Part shown: piece after piece, positions 17,727-26,526 of the stretch
How the letters are laid out: every line of letters begins with the position of its first letter
How positions within the stretch are numbered: position 1 is the first letter of the stretch
Origin: Antrihabitans stalactiti
GTDB taxonomy: Bacteria; Actinomycetota; Actinomycetes; Mycobacteriales; Mycobacteriaceae
DNA: 64,000 nt
Reading direction: 5' to 3'
Assembly: GCF_012932915.1 (NCBI RefSeq)
Contig: NZ_VCQU01000008.1
Span: 248,001-312,000, forward strand
Program-made: the position numbers and the translations under genes
The notes under the pieces: generated by a model
The model's input: the letters and a program-made list of their open reading frames with translations, nothing else
Database searches by the model: none
What the model was told of the DNA's origin: nothing

Positions 17727-18371
17727 TCAGGCGTCGGGCATCGCCTGTGCGCGGTCGGACTCGGAGAAGCCTTCGACAGCGGCTCCCTTCGGTGCAGCGC
17801 GCAGCCGACTCGTGTACTTCGCCGCGGCTGCGAACGCGCCGGACACTCCGGCCGGTGACGGTGCATACGTGATCGAACTGGCTGGATTGAAGCCGAGTTG
17901 TTGGCCGATCGCGACGGCGTCGATGTTCGCGCCGAGGAAGACGAACTGCCATCCATAATCGCGTTCCTGGTGAGTGATGACCTCTCGCACGGCGGTGTGC
18001 GTCCAATCTTTGCTGGCGTTCTCGTGGCCGTCGGTCAGGACGACGACGATCACCGTTCCAGGCCGCTCTTGCTCGGGCTTGGCCGCCAACTCCTCACCGA
18101 TTTCGGTTGTGAGACGACCGATCCCGTCGTACAGCGCCGTCACGCCGCGGGGTTGGAGGTCGAGCGGCGGGACTTTCTCGATCGGGGTGTTGGTGTAGAC
18201 GCGGTCGTAGTGGTCGTCGAACTGGGCGAGCGTCACGACGACGTCGCCGGACTGCTTGCGCTGCTCGGCGATGTAGGCGTCGAACCCGCCCTCGGTGTCG
18301 GACTTGATCGAGTGCATGCTGCCTGAACGGTCCAGGAGCACGGCGATAAGCGTCAGATTGGGATTGGTCAT
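17727..18371 (-). CDS. VWA-domain protein
   Basis: This 214-residue protein is almost entirely a von Willebrand A domain. The MIDAS site is complete: DRSGSMHS near residues 14-21, the threonine in RGVTALYDGIG, and the aspartate in VLTDGHEN. The start at 18371 follows CAGGAGC. There is no signal peptide or membrane helix, so it is cytoplasmic. The C-terminus (FAAAAKYTSRLRAAPKGAAVEGFSE) is probably disordered. No AAA+ partner is adjacent, unlike the VWA gene at 4133-5302. Its binding partner is unknown. Confidence 0.83.
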   Translation of the reverse strand: MTNPNLTLIAVLLDRSGSMHSIKSDTEGGFDAYIAEQRKQSGDVVVTLAQFDDHYDRVYTNTPIEKVPPLDLQPRGVTALYDGIGRLTTEIGEELAAKPEQERPGTVIVVVLTDGHENASKDWTHTAVREVITHQERDYGWQFVFLGANIDAVAIGQQLGFNPASSITYAPSPAGVSGAFAAAAKYTSRLRAAPKGAAVEGFSESDRAQAMPDA

Positions 18372-18446
18372 GCGGCGGCTCCTGGGTCGTGGTGGTCTAA
18401 CTCCACAGTGCCTGCAGGTCCGGATTGGTGCCACAAGGTTTTCGGG

Positions 18447-18869
18447 CTACTGGAGCCAGGAGGAGCGCCGGTAGTACGCGTCCTCATCCTCGGGCGGCGT
18501 CGTTCGCCGCGGCGACGGTGCGGTTGGCAGCGGCTTGGCCATCGCATCCTTCATGTCCGAAATTGCTTCGGCAACACGAGAATCGGACTTGACCTCGGCC
18601 AAAGCCCCAACGCTTTGTTCGCGCGCACGACTGAGCGCCTCTCGCACGAGAGTTGTGAGTTCAGCGGCTAAGCGCTCGCCATCACCGGACGCAAGCGAAT
18701 CGTCGATGAACACGATCTCGATCTGGCCTGCCGCAGTCGCCTCGACGACCACAGATCGAAACGGGTTGGACGCTTCGCTGCGAGCAACAAGCAGGGTGTC
18801 GTTCAGACGTTGCAGACTCGTCGACAGTGGGTCAGTTGCATTGGTCCATTGAGATCGTGCGTCAGTCAA
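18447..18869 (-). CDS. YbaB/EbfC-like small protein
   Basis: This 140-residue protein starts at a TTG (18869) with a strong GGGGGAG site 5-6 bases upstream; no ATG fits better. The segment FRSVVVEATAAGQIEIVFID followed by the long helix GERLAAELTTLVREALSRAREQS has the strand-then-helix layout of YbaB/EbfC nucleoid-associated proteins. Such YbaB-like genes often sit beside EspC-like secretion genes in mycolic-acid actinomycetes, as here. It is divergent from the EspC-like operon and may regulate or chaperone it, which is inference. The C-terminal tail (PSPRRTTPPEDED) is likely disordered. Confidence 0.65.
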   Translation of the reverse strand: MTDARSQWTNATDPLSTSLQRLNDTLLVARSEASNPFRSVVVEATAAGQIEIVFIDDSLASGDGERLAAELTTLVREALSRAREQSVGALAEVKSDSRVAEAISDMKDAMAKPLPTAPSPRRTTPPEDEDAYYRRSSWLQ

Positions 18870-18886
18870 TTTTCTCCCCCGAGGTA

Positions 18887-18907
18887 ATTGCGGACCGTTG
18901 CCGCAAT
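18887..18907. promoter_or_regulatory. Inverted repeat between divergent YbaB-like and EspC-like genes
   Basis: ATTGCGG (18887-18893) and CCGCAAT (18901-18907) form a perfect 7-bp inverted repeat separated by seven bases. It lies in the 92-base divergent intergenic region, suitable for an operator serving both directions or a leader hairpin. No regulator can be assigned. Confidence 0.35.
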
Positions 18908-18961
18908 GTTGCTAAGATCCTACCGAGCAAGCCGGGGGCGGACTGTCAATTGGGGGGCGTA

Positions 18962-19282
18962 ATGGGCGACCAGCTATTTGTTGTGCGCGACGAGGTCGGG
19001 GCGCTGGCTACGCGTACTTCGGGATCAGTGAATTCGGCGTCGGGGGTGACGTTCGATACCGCGGCACCTGCTGTGACGGCAGGACTGCACGGCGCGCAGG
19101 TCGGGGAGGTGTGCGCGGCAGTCGGTGCCGCAGCCGATGCGGCCGCCAAAGGATTGTCGGCCAAACTCCTCGCCCTTTCGGACAAGTCGATCGCCTCGGT
19201 CGAGAAGCTGGTAACCGTTGACGCAATCACGGTCCGCGATCTGAACAACGTCAATCCCGGCTCCCAGGAGCGTTGGGCCTGA
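18962..19282 (+). CDS. EspC-like type VII secretion substrate
   Basis: This is a 106-residue, Ala-rich helical protein without Sec signal. It starts MGDQLFVVRDEVGALATRTSG, then has a helix-turn-helix arrangement and a C-terminal helix. The N-terminal pattern (aliphatic LFVV, then a conserved-length first helix) resembles EspC-family (DUF2580-type) proteins exported by ESX systems. The ATG at 18962 follows GGGGGGCG; an upstream frame would only add sequence crossing into the divergent promoter. Its stop overlaps the next start (TGATG), so it is coupled to the large TPR-region protein, the usual neighbour of this gene type. Confidence 0.65.
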   Translation: MGDQLFVVRDEVGALATRTSGSVNSASGVTFDTAAPAVTAGLHGAQVGEVCAAVGAAADAAAKGLSAKLLALSDKSIASVEKLVTVDAITVRDLNNVNPGSQERWA

Positions 19283-21726
19283 TGCCGGTTCCGACGAAAA
19301 CGCAAGCGAAGACTTGGCGGGTCGATCCCTTGTACGCGCAAGCGCTGGAGTGGGAGACAGCCAGCACGAGCGTCGAAACTGCCACGAAGTCGGTCGTGCG
19401 GGACTACGCCGGTTCGACCGGGTACTGGTCAGGTACTTTGGGCGACACTGCACGTGACGACGCTGCTGCACTGGGCACCGAAATTCAGCGATTGCTCGAC
19501 GTGCTCGATGCGGGTGCAGAAACTGCGCGCGCAGGTGCGGATGACATCGCCAGAGCTCAGCAGGTGGCGGTCTCGGCAATAGACGCCGCAGAATCGCGGA
19601 CGTTTACGGTCGCGGAGGATGGCGCCGTAGCAGCGCCCGATGCAGCCATGTTGATGCCCGGTGCGTCATCCGAAGATGTGGTGACCGCCCAAGCGTCGCT
19701 GAATGCCGAAGCCGACGCTCACGAGCTGAAGATTCGGGCGGCTCTTGCAAACCTCGGTACTGCCGAAGAGAACGCATCGAAGGCCATCAAAACTGCGTTC
19801 ACCGACTTGCCGTCGGCCGGCCACAGCAAGACCGAGTTCAGCTTCGTCGACAGGAAGACCGAGAAGCCGAACGATGCCGAGCTGTCGGCCGAGCAGGGGG
19901 AGGAGGACGGCCACACGGTTGCCGACGGAAAGCTATCCGACGAAGAAATCGAACGTGTCGCGAACAATCTCGCGAGGGCGGGTTTGACTCCCGAACAACT
20001 GGCGGCGCTCGAACGAGGCGAACAGGCCACGCTGCCCGCATCGACACTTGCGTACCTCGACAAGTTCTACAACGAAGCGGGTCGCGACGGCCTGCTCGAG
20101 GTGTCCGAGAAGCTGAGGAAGGATGGATCGCCGGACGCGTTGAAGTTCCGCGAGAACTTGGCCAACGGACTGCTGACAGTCTCGAACGAGAACGTCGTGT
20201 CGAAGGAACGAAATTCGAGCGGCTCTCCGGTCGCACGTGGCAGCTGGGACAAGCTCGATCCAGAAATCCGTGAACTTGTAAGTACCAGGCCGAATTTCGA
20301 CAACGAGGTCTTTGGCTACAACGGCGCCCCGGACGCGAATACGCGCGACCTCCCCGATGACTACCGCGGCTTTCCGGAAAACGAGACCGGAGCTTGGTAC
20401 GAGGACATGGGTCGCTTCAGCGATCTACTCAGCAGTTCTAATCCCGACTACCAACCCGGTGCGAAGTTCGGGTTCGAACTGGAACGTCAAGGCGCGCATC
20501 AGGCGTGGATCCTCGACAACAAGGACCTCGATATCGGCCTCGACCCGCAGCGTGGATGGCACAACCTTGTCGAACACAACGCTGAGCGTCTGGTGGACGT
20601 CGGCTCGCGAAATCATGAAGCTTCCCAAGCCTTGCTGACCGGCACGGACACCGCAAACATCGACGTGGAGAAGGGCTTCCAGCGCGACAAGGTTTTCATG
20701 CCGCTCTTCAACCACGAATGGGCCGACGAGGGTGCGGCGTTGCGCGGCGTCTACGACTGGATTCCCGACGACGCCAAGGTCGAGAACGCGACCGATCCAT
20801 CCGACGTCGCGCGCGCCGAGAACGCCGGAAAGTCGGCTTATGCGTTGTCGCAGATTCTTGCCGACTCGGAAAACTACTCCAGCTTGATGAACATGCCGCA
20901 CAGTGGCAACGAATCGCTCGGATATGTGAATCCGATAGCGGTGCAGGGGCTTTCCGACGCTCTTTCGCCCTACATCGGCAACATCGCCGGTGTTGCGCCG
21001 GAGCACTTGGCAACGCGCGGCTTTGGAGTCCTCGACAACGACGCTGCGTCACGCCTCTTCACAGTCATCGACACAGACCCCGAGGCCGCCAAGAAGTTCA
21101 ACGGCGACGGATACGCGACGATCGCGGAACTCGAGGCCCGCTTTGCCACTTCAGTATTGGCGAACCCACAAGACGCTGCCTTCGAACTCGGCAACCCCGC
21201 AGGCCGGATCCAGGGGTACATCGAGGAGGGGTACGCGGCCGAAGCTGCAGATCGTGGGGCTGACGCGGAGTCGCAGAAGGAAGCGAGACAGAAGGCGTTC
21301 GACTTCGCGGTGGAATCGGGTGAGACTGCGTTGTCAGCCGTGCCTGGCAGCGACTATGCCGAACCACTGATTGGACTTCTGACGGGATCGCTCGAAGACA
21401 CGATTGTTGGTGACGCCGATCATGCCGTTCCTCGCGACGAGGTCGCTGCGAATCAAGCCGACGCGATCCAGACCTACAACATCCTGAGGGCGCTCGAAGC
21501 GCAACAGCAGCTTGTGCCTTCGCCCTTGCCGGACGCCTATCGAGGTCCGGACGGCAGCCTTCTCCCGTACGACGAGGCGATTCAGGCGAATAATCCACTC
21601 GGGGATCCGCGAACTGGAAGTGACCAAGTCGGCGCCGCGGCATTGAATTACCTGCGAAGCCAGAACTTCCCGACGATCGAGTTTCTCGCGTCGATACGCG
21701 CCGGACGAGACGATGTACTTCGGTGA
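19282..21726 (+). CDS. Large TPR-repeat-region type protein of an EspC-linked cluster
   Basis: This is an 814-residue protein. The ATG at 19282 is coupled to the preceding stop, with CAGGAGC upstream. The first 180 residues are helical and WXG-like (LYAQALEWETASTSVETATKS, YWSGTLGDTARDDAAALG). The middle (LSDEEIERVANNLARAGLTPEQLAALERGEQ) and the following 450 residues match the large TPR-repeat-region proteins that accompany EspC-like genes in mycolic-acid actinomycetes. There is no Sec signal. The last 70 or so residues (PYDEAIQANNPLGDPRTGSD, AAALNYLRSQNFPT) are clearly homologous to a segment of the two lipoproteins downstream. The protein then ends abruptly, as if truncated. Function is unknown; secretion by a type VII system is inference. 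Confidence 0.68.
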   Translation: MPVPTKTQAKTWRVDPLYAQALEWETASTSVETATKSVVRDYAGSTGYWSGTLGDTARDDAAALGTEIQRLLDVLDAGAETARAGADDIARAQQVAVSAIDAAESRTFTVAEDGAVAAPDAAMLMPGASSEDVVTAQASLNAEADAHELKIRAALANLGTAEENASKAIKTAFTDLPSAGHSKTEFSFVDRKTEKPNDAELSAEQGEEDGHTVADGKLSDEEIERVANNLARAGLTPEQLAALERGEQATLPASTLAYLDKFYNEAGRDGLLEVSEKLRKDGSPDALKFRENLANGLLTVSNENVVSKERNSSGSPVARGSWDKLDPEIRELVSTRPNFDNEVFGYNGAPDANTRDLPDDYRGFPENETGAWYEDMGRFSDLLSSSNPDYQPGAKFGFELERQGAHQAWILDNKDLDIGLDPQRGWHNLVEHNAERLVDVGSRNHEASQALLTGTDTANIDVEKGFQRDKVFMPLFNHEWADEGAALRGVYDWIPDDAKVENATDPSDVARAENAGKSAYALSQILADSENYSSLMNMPHSGNESLGYVNPIAVQGLSDALSPYIGNIAGVAPEHLATRGFGVLDNDAASRLFTVIDTDPEAAKKFNGDGYATIAELEARFATSVLANPQDAAFELGNPAGRIQGYIEEGYAAEAADRGADAESQKEARQKAFDFAVESGETALSAVPGSDYAEPLIGLLTGSLEDTIVGDADHAVPRDEVAANQADAIQTYNILRALEAQQQLVPSPLPDAYRGPDGSLLPYDEAIQANNPLGDPRTGSDQVGAAALNYLRSQNFPTIEFLASIRAGRDDVLR

Positions 21727-22400
21727 TGAAGTCAGCAGGTCTGCGGAACGCCACGTCTGGAATTCTGTTGCTGTGCCTCCTAATTGCGAGTTTGGTGGCG
21801 TGTCATCGTTCGGACAGTCCACCTGGCTTCGATTCAGGGTGTCTTTTCCGCGAGGGTGATTCGGCGTTGTTCTATGGCGTCGTCGTCGACCGCGCAGCCG
21901 ACGGTCAGCTTCAGCGATTTCCGAGCTTGGAGCCGTACTTCGGCGCGGACGGCAAGTTAGTCCCGTTTGCCGACGCGATCTGGATAGACAATCCTCTGCG
22001 GGATCCGCGCACTGGCCGCGACAAGGTAGGCGCGGCGTCGCTGAATTACCTGCGCTACAACGATTTTCCGACCGCGGCATTCGGGAACGCCTACTACGAC
22101 ATTCGCAATCGCACTGAGCAGGCCAAGTTGGACGATGCGGAGGTCTACTTTGCGCTTGCGCAGAGCCTCGAGCTCGACAAAAGGCTTCCTCAATCCGATT
22201 CGGCGACTCCGTACCTGACCGATTCGGGCACGCTCAAGAGGTACCAAGATGCACTTGGCGTGAACAATCCAGAGGGTGACCCGCTGATTGGCAGCACGAA
22301 CATCAGCCGAGTGTTTGGAAACCTGTTCAATTCCAACGGCATTCCTGCGGACGCTCTCGTAGACGCATACGTGCAGCGTTACCGCGAATGCGCCGCGTAG
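21726..22400 (+). CDS. Lipoprotein, paralogue of the next gene and of the preceding protein's C-terminus
   Basis: This 224-residue protein has a signal peptide (GILLLCLLIASLVAC) with lipobox LVAC. The ATG at 21726 overlaps the previous stop (TGATG). The mature part contains PSLEPYFGADGKLVPF, AIWIDNPLRDPRTGRDKVGA and ASLNYLRYNDFPTAAFGNAY, which match the end of the upstream 814-residue protein nearly residue for residue. They also match the next lipoprotein more loosely. The remaining half (YFALAQSLELDKRLP, RVFGNLFNSNGIPADALVDAYVQRYRECAA) is shared only with the next gene. No family is recognised. It is likely anchored on the outer membrane face and co-transcribed with the EspC-like cluster. 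Confidence 0.72.
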   Translation: MKSAGLRNATSGILLLCLLIASLVACHRSDSPPGFDSGCLFREGDSALFYGVVVDRAADGQLQRFPSLEPYFGADGKLVPFADAIWIDNPLRDPRTGRDKVGAASLNYLRYNDFPTAAFGNAYYDIRNRTEQAKLDDAEVYFALAQSLELDKRLPQSDSATPYLTDSGTLKRYQDALGVNNPEGDPLIGSTNISRVFGNLFNSNGIPADALVDAYVQRYRECAA

Positions 22401-22410
22401 GGAGTGGAGA

Positions 22411-23109
22411 GTGGGATCGTTCTCGAAAGTGAGTCAGCTAGCGTGCGCAGCCGGGCTGGTGGTCGTAATCATCTTCGCTGCTGCGTCGTCGATCGTTGGA
22501 TGTGGGCGTCCATCCGAGGGATCGCGAATCGACAACGGTTGTTTGCTCTCGGATGGCAACGCGGCGCTGTACTACAACTTGACCATCGAAATGCAAGAAC
22601 GGGGTCCGCTGGCGCAGTTCCCGCCCCTCCAGCCATATTTCGGCAGCGACGGCAGACTGGTCTCATTCGATGAGGCTCTAAAGATCGACAACCCGCGGGG
22701 CGGGCGGGAAGCAGGGGTAGCGGCGGTAAGCGAGGTCACGGAAAACTACCTTCGCGCACAAGGTTTCGCACAGAAGTCGTTCGGTGATGCATATCAGGAT
22801 ATCTTGCGGTTAACATCCGACGCTACCGTCGACGATGCGGTCATCTCCTATCGTCTGGCCGAGAAGCTGGCGACGGACGAGAGGCTTCCAGATGCGGAGT
22901 CCATCAGGAGGTATCGCGCTGGCGCCGGCATGCTGGTGAATTACGACGTTGCGCTCGAGCGTACCGAGGGGGATAAGTCGTCCGCCGCTGATAATCTTCG
23001 CCGGGCGTTCGGTGACATCTACGACACGAACGCCATCCCGATCAACGTGCTGGTCGACACCTACGACCAGCAGTACAGAAAGTGCGCAGCGAAAAGCGCG
23101 AACGAATAG
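22411..23109 (+). CDS. Lipoprotein, paralogue of the preceding gene
   Basis: This 232-residue lipoprotein starts at GTG 22411, ten bases after the previous stop, with GGAGTGGAGA upstream. The signal peptide ends SSIVGC. It shares the order of motifs with its neighbour: PPLQPYFGSDGRLVSF, ALKIDNPRGGREAG, ENYLRAQGFAQKSFGDAY, ISYRLAEKLATDERLP, and the tail FGDIYDTNAIPINVLVDTYDQQYRKCAA. The pair therefore arose by tandem duplication and then diverged. A perfect palindrome, GGCGTGCACGCC, lies in the gap before the convergent response regulator. Function is unknown. Confidence 0.72.
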   Translation: MGSFSKVSQLACAAGLVVVIIFAAASSIVGCGRPSEGSRIDNGCLLSDGNAALYYNLTIEMQERGPLAQFPPLQPYFGSDGRLVSFDEALKIDNPRGGREAGVAAVSEVTENYLRAQGFAQKSFGDAYQDILRLTSDATVDDAVISYRLAEKLATDERLPDAESIRRYRAGAGMLVNYDVALERTEGDKSSAADNLRRAFGDIYDTNAIPINVLVDTYDQQYRKCAAKSANE

Positions 23110-23155
23110 GGCGAGAAGCGAACGGTTGCCTCTGGGAAGGCGTGCACGCCGAGCG

Positions 23156-23794
23156 CTACGCAATTAGTCCCGCGCGAAACGCCACGAGCGCCGCTTCGAC
23201 GCGGTTCCGCGCGCCGAGCTTTCCGAAGACAGATGAGATGTGAGTCTTCACTGTCGTCTCGCTCAGATACAACTGTGCGGAAATCTCGGCGTTGGTGGCA
23301 CCGGATGCGATGGCGCACAATATCTCTCGTTCGCGCGAGCTGAGGTTGGTTAGCGTCGAGGGAGCCGCTGCTGCAACCGGTGGCGACGATTGAACGATCC
23401 GTCTGAGTGCGTCGGCGCTGAACAAAGTGTTGTCGCTGACCACAGCTCGAACCGACAAATAGAACGACTCCGGGCTCGCGTCCTTGTTGAGAAAGCTATG
23501 CGCGCCAGCGGAAATAGCCTGCACGACAAGGTCGTCGACGTCCATAGCGGTCATCGCAATGACCTTGGCTGGCCGCGGCATCTGCATCACCTGTCGCGTC
23601 GCCTCCAAGCCGCCCATCCGGCGCATATTGAGGTCCATCAAGATCGCATGTGGGCGAAACCGTGAGACTGCCTGTGCCACTTTGTCGCCGTCGTCAACAT
23701 CCGCGACGACGCGGATATCAGGCGTCGCGTTCAAGATGTCGGCGATGCCCCGCCGAACGAACGGATCGTCGTCGGCGACGAGCACGGTGATCAT
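23156..23794 (-). CDS. NarL/LuxR-family response regulator
   Basis: This is a 212-residue two-component response regulator. The receiver domain has the acidic pocket VADDD (residues 6-10), the phosphoryl-acceptor D54 in ILMDLNM, a threonine in MTAMD and a lysine in LNKDAS. The C-terminal LuxR helix-turn-helix spans LSSREREILCAIASGATNAEI and ETTVKTHISSVFGKLGARNR. Phosphorylation by the kinase encoded 39 bases upstream should control DNA binding. Target genes are not identifiable; autoregulation of the pair is usual for the family. Confidence 0.93.
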   Translation of the reverse strand: MITVLVADDDPFVRRGIADILNATPDIRVVADVDDGDKVAQAVSRFRPHAILMDLNMRRMGGLEATRQVMQMPRPAKVIAMTAMDVDDLVVQAISAGAHSFLNKDASPESFYLSVRAVVSDNTLFSADALRRIVQSSPPVAAAAPSTLTNLSSREREILCAIASGATNAEISAQLYLSETTVKTHISSVFGKLGARNRVEAALVAFRAGLIA

Positions 23795-23833
23795 GGGCAG
23801 AGCTTAGAGTGCGGCACCGACAATCTGGTCCAG

Positions 23834-25048
23834 TCAAGGCCGCCACGGGAGCCAGCACGACACGACGAATTGACCTGGCCATTCGCGCGCGTCGAAGGTC
23901 CCACCAACACCGTGAACTTGTTCAGCGAGGCCGATCAAGCCAGTCCTCGATCCGTAGTTGGCAGTGGAGACGCCGATGTTGACCGAATTGCGGACATCGA
24001 CGCGAACCCCAGTCTCGGCGGAGGCGTACACCGCCACGGAGACTGGCGAACCGTTCGCGTGCTTTTGCGCGTTCGTCAACGCTTCCTGCACAACTCGGTA
24101 CGCGACGCGGCTGGCGTTGCTGCCCGGTTGTCCGTTCGCGACATCCGTGTACAACGTGACTCGCATGCCCGATTGCCGCGCGGACGACACCAAGTCGGGA
24201 AGATCCGCCATGCTTCGCGTTCCAGTGGAACCGGCGTCGTTGCCATCGCTCCGCAGCACACCGATGATTCGGCGTAGGTCGTCCAATGCGTTGTGGGCGG
24301 TGTCATGGATCAGCGTGGCTTGCGCGGCCACCTTCACCGATCCTTCGTTGCTGTTGACCTGAAGTCCACCGGCGAACAACGAGATTCGGCTCAGACTTGC
24401 TGCGAGCGTGTCGTGCATATCGCGGGCGATTCGGGCCCGTTCCGCAGTTCGGGCCATTTCTTCGCGCATGTTGTTGGACTCATGCGTTGCGCGGTCAAGC
24501 GTCAGCTCGGCTGCGGCTAGGTCGGATTGGGTCTTGCGGAGGAGTCCCAATCCAACGACAGCCAACACCATCATCACCGCGACGAACCACGGAATCCACA
24601 GCGGCAGATTCCACTCGGGTACTGGTTGACCCTCTTCGATCTTGCCGTGCCCGATCGTCAGCACCGAGTAGTCGCGTCGTCGAAAGGCGTCGTAGGTCAA
24701 AGAAACTCCGCACGCCAGGAACGTCACGGCGGCGGCTGCCGCGAGTTTCCACCCGCGAACGAACGCCGTGATGGCGAATAGTGCGAACAGAGATGCCGTT
24801 GCGTCGGTTTCGAAGACAATCGGCCCAGCGACCGCGAGAGCCAACGCGTGCCATGGGTACTGGTATCGCCACACCAGCATCACCGCCGCAGCGATGTTGA
24901 GCAAGGCTCCGAATGTCTGATTCCAACCCGGGGAATTTCCCGAGATCGACGCGAGAGCGACGGTCATCATCGTGCAGCAAATGCATAGCGACACGACCAG
25001 CGTCGTACATAGGCGCCGGCGAATTTTCGCCTTGGAGGTCGTGGTCAC
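23834..25048 (-). CDS. Sensor histidine kinase (HisKA_3 type)
   Basis: This is a membrane sensor kinase that pairs with the NarL-type regulator just downstream. About five hydrophobic segments (for example SLCICCTMMTVALASI, ALLNIAAAVMLVW, WFVAVMMVLAVVGLGLL) precede a coiled linker and the phosphoacceptor box RARIARDMHDTLAASLS. The N box reads VVQEALTNAQKHA and the late ATP-lid segment TGLIGLAEQVHGVGG. The central glycine box is weak, as in many actinomycete kinases of this class. The start is uncertain: GTG 25048 puts a short basic tail before the first helix, while TTG 25111 would add 21 residues; neither has a clear ribosome site. The signal sensed is unknown. Confidence 0.88.
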   Translation of the reverse strand: MTTTSKAKIRRRLCTTLVVSLCICCTMMTVALASISGNSPGWNQTFGALLNIAAAVMLVWRYQYPWHALALAVAGPIVFETDATASLFALFAITAFVRGWKLAAAAAVTFLACGVSLTYDAFRRRDYSVLTIGHGKIEEGQPVPEWNLPLWIPWFVAVMMVLAVVGLGLLRKTQSDLAAAELTLDRATHESNNMREEMARTAERARIARDMHDTLAASLSRISLFAGGLQVNSNEGSVKVAAQATLIHDTAHNALDDLRRIIGVLRSDGNDAGSTGTRSMADLPDLVSSARQSGMRVTLYTDVANGQPGSNASRVAYRVVQEALTNAQKHANGSPVSVAVYASAETGVRVDVRNSVNIGVSTANYGSRTGLIGLAEQVHGVGGTFDAREWPGQFVVSCWLPWRP

Positions 25049-25213
25049 GTCGAGGAGAGTACGGCCGCCCACCGACAGGTCGGATCCGACGATCGGCCCG
25101 ACCTTAATCAACCACCGACCAAAAGTATGAGGACGAGGGCCCTTACGGCCGACGCCGCGACGGTGGCACCTGCGATGAGCTGACCGGGCAAATATCCGAT
25201 GAGAGGAATCGTT

Positions 25214-25801
25214 ATGTCACACCCGCAGATGCCGTATCCGCCGCACTACCCACCGGTCGCGCCGCCGGCGCCCAAGAAGAACTGGTTCGCACGGCACAAG
25301 GTGCTCACAGTGCTCGCATTCTTGCTGTTGATCATCGTGATCGCCGTCGCGAGCGGTGGTGGCGAGAAGGCGGGGGATGACTCCGGACCGGGCGCCCAGG
25401 CCAAACCCAAACCGGGCATCGGTGTGCCAGTGCGGGACGGCAAGTTCGAGTTCGTCGTTCAATCGGTCGAGGCAGGAGTGGCAAGCGTGGGAGCGAGCTA
25501 CGCCACCGAGTCGGCACAAGGTCAGTTCGTGCTGGTGAAGCTGTCGGTCCGCAATGTCGGGGATCGTGAGCAGAGCTTCTCGATGTCAGCGCAGAAGCTG
25601 CTCGACGGTGGGGGACGCCAATATTCGGTCGACGACATGGCCACGATCACCCTCGACAAGGGAACCGTCTACGAGCAGATCAATCCTGGCAATTCCGTTG
25701 ACGCGACCATCGTGTTCGACGTCCCCGCGGGTACGATTCCTTCCCAGATCGAACTCCATGACTCCGTGTTCTCCGGCGGCACAACGGTGGCGCTGAAGTG
25801 A
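25214..25801 (+). CDS. DUF4352-type membrane-anchored protein
   Basis: This 195-residue protein begins with a Pro-rich cytoplasmic tail (MPYPPHYPPVAPPAPKK). One transmembrane helix (VLTVLAFLLLIIVIAVASG) follows, then an exported domain. That domain (FVLVKLSVRNVGDREQSFS, QKLLDGGGRQYSVDD, NPGNSVDATIVFDVPAG) is the immunoglobulin-like DUF4352/telokin-like fold common in actinomycete surface proteins. The ATG at 25214 follows GAGAGGAATC; an upstream in-frame ATG is less well placed. It is divergent from the sensor kinase. Its role in the envelope is unknown. Confidence 0.82.
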   Translation: MSHPQMPYPPHYPPVAPPAPKKNWFARHKVLTVLAFLLLIIVIAVASGGGEKAGDDSGPGAQAKPKPGIGVPVRDGKFEFVVQSVEAGVASVGASYATESAQGQFVLVKLSVRNVGDREQSFSMSAQKLLDGGGRQYSVDDMATITLDKGTVYEQINPGNSVDATIVFDVPAGTIPSQIELHDSVFSGGTTVALK

Positions 25802-25806
25802 ACCCG

Positions 25807-25839
25807 CCGCCCACCCTGGCGAGGGGTCGGGGTGGGCGG
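25807..25839. terminator. Bidirectional terminator between convergent genes
   Basis: CCGCCCACCC (25807-25816) pairs perfectly with GGGTGGGCGG (25830-25839), a 10-bp GC stem with a 13-base loop. It fills the 39-base gap between the DUF4352 gene and the convergent PD-(D/E)XK-like gene, so it can stop transcription from both sides. There is no U tract on the + side, which is common for actinomycete terminators. Confidence 0.7.
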
Positions 25840-25840
25840 A

Positions 25841-26347
25841 CTATTGAGTTGAATCGCGTCGGGGCTGACTGATTCGGGCAAATGCCGCACTCATGTCGAG
25901 CTTCGATACCGCCGGGTTGCTCAAGAGCGCAGTAGTCAATGTAATGATCCGGCCATTGACGTAGGCGCGATGGGGAAACAATGACTCGACGGTAGGTCGC
26001 GTCATCTTCAGCGTCTCCGTCAGGCCGAAGTCCGCGTCGAACACCACCACAACCACCGAGTCGTAGTCGGCGTCGCGAATTGCGCTGAGATTTCGTCGCT
26101 TGGTCGTCGCGGTCTTGCGCATTCCCTTCACCTGAACACGCTCTCCATCTGGAGTCCTTATGTCCCAACCCTTTTGGCTGAATCCTGCACGCTCTCCTCC
26201 CATGTGCGCGTGGACAATTGCTTCTGCAAGGTCGCCAACGGGATTGTTGTTAGTCCTGACCAACTCTCTGTCCTGTAACTCGGACATCGTCCCGGACCAA
26301 AGTTTGAGCAGCTCAGGAACTGTCAATGCGGCGAGATCGATGGCCAT
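25841..26347 (-). CDS. PD-(D/E)XK-like nuclease-fold protein (restriction-like)
   Basis: This is a 168-residue cytoplasmic protein. The segment GWDIRTPDGERVQVKGMR has the D...(Q/E)xK spacing of PD-(D/E)XK nucleases, here D-x(n)-QVK, and it is followed by SVVVVVFDADF. A helical N-terminus (DLAALTVPELLKLWSGTMSELQDRELV, NPVGDLAEAIVHAHMGG) precedes it. It resembles small restriction-like proteins of unknown function (DUF6998 type). Two adjacent ATGs exist at 26350 and 26347. No ribosome site is visible, but TACACT ends six bases before the second ATG, which would suit a leaderless transcript. It lies divergent from the NERD helicase and could act with it. Confidence 0.62.
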   Translation of the reverse strand: MAIDLAALTVPELLKLWSGTMSELQDRELVRTNNNPVGDLAEAIVHAHMGGERAGFSQKGWDIRTPDGERVQVKGMRKTATTKRRNLSAIRDADYDSVVVVVFDADFGLTETLKMTRPTVESLFPHRAYVNGRIITLTTALLSNPAVSKLDMSAAFARISQPRRDSTQ

Positions 26348-26526
26348 CATTGCAGTGTAGGGAGGTTCGTGGATGGGAGGCGCTTGCGGTCTACGACTGG
26401 CACGACATTCGACATCCGTGTTCGGGCATCGGTCAACTAGATTCACGACATCAGCCCGAAATGTTCTCCCTGCGTGTTGAATAGGCCAATTGATAGGCAA
26501 GGGATTGTTAGCGGAGAAGGACACTG

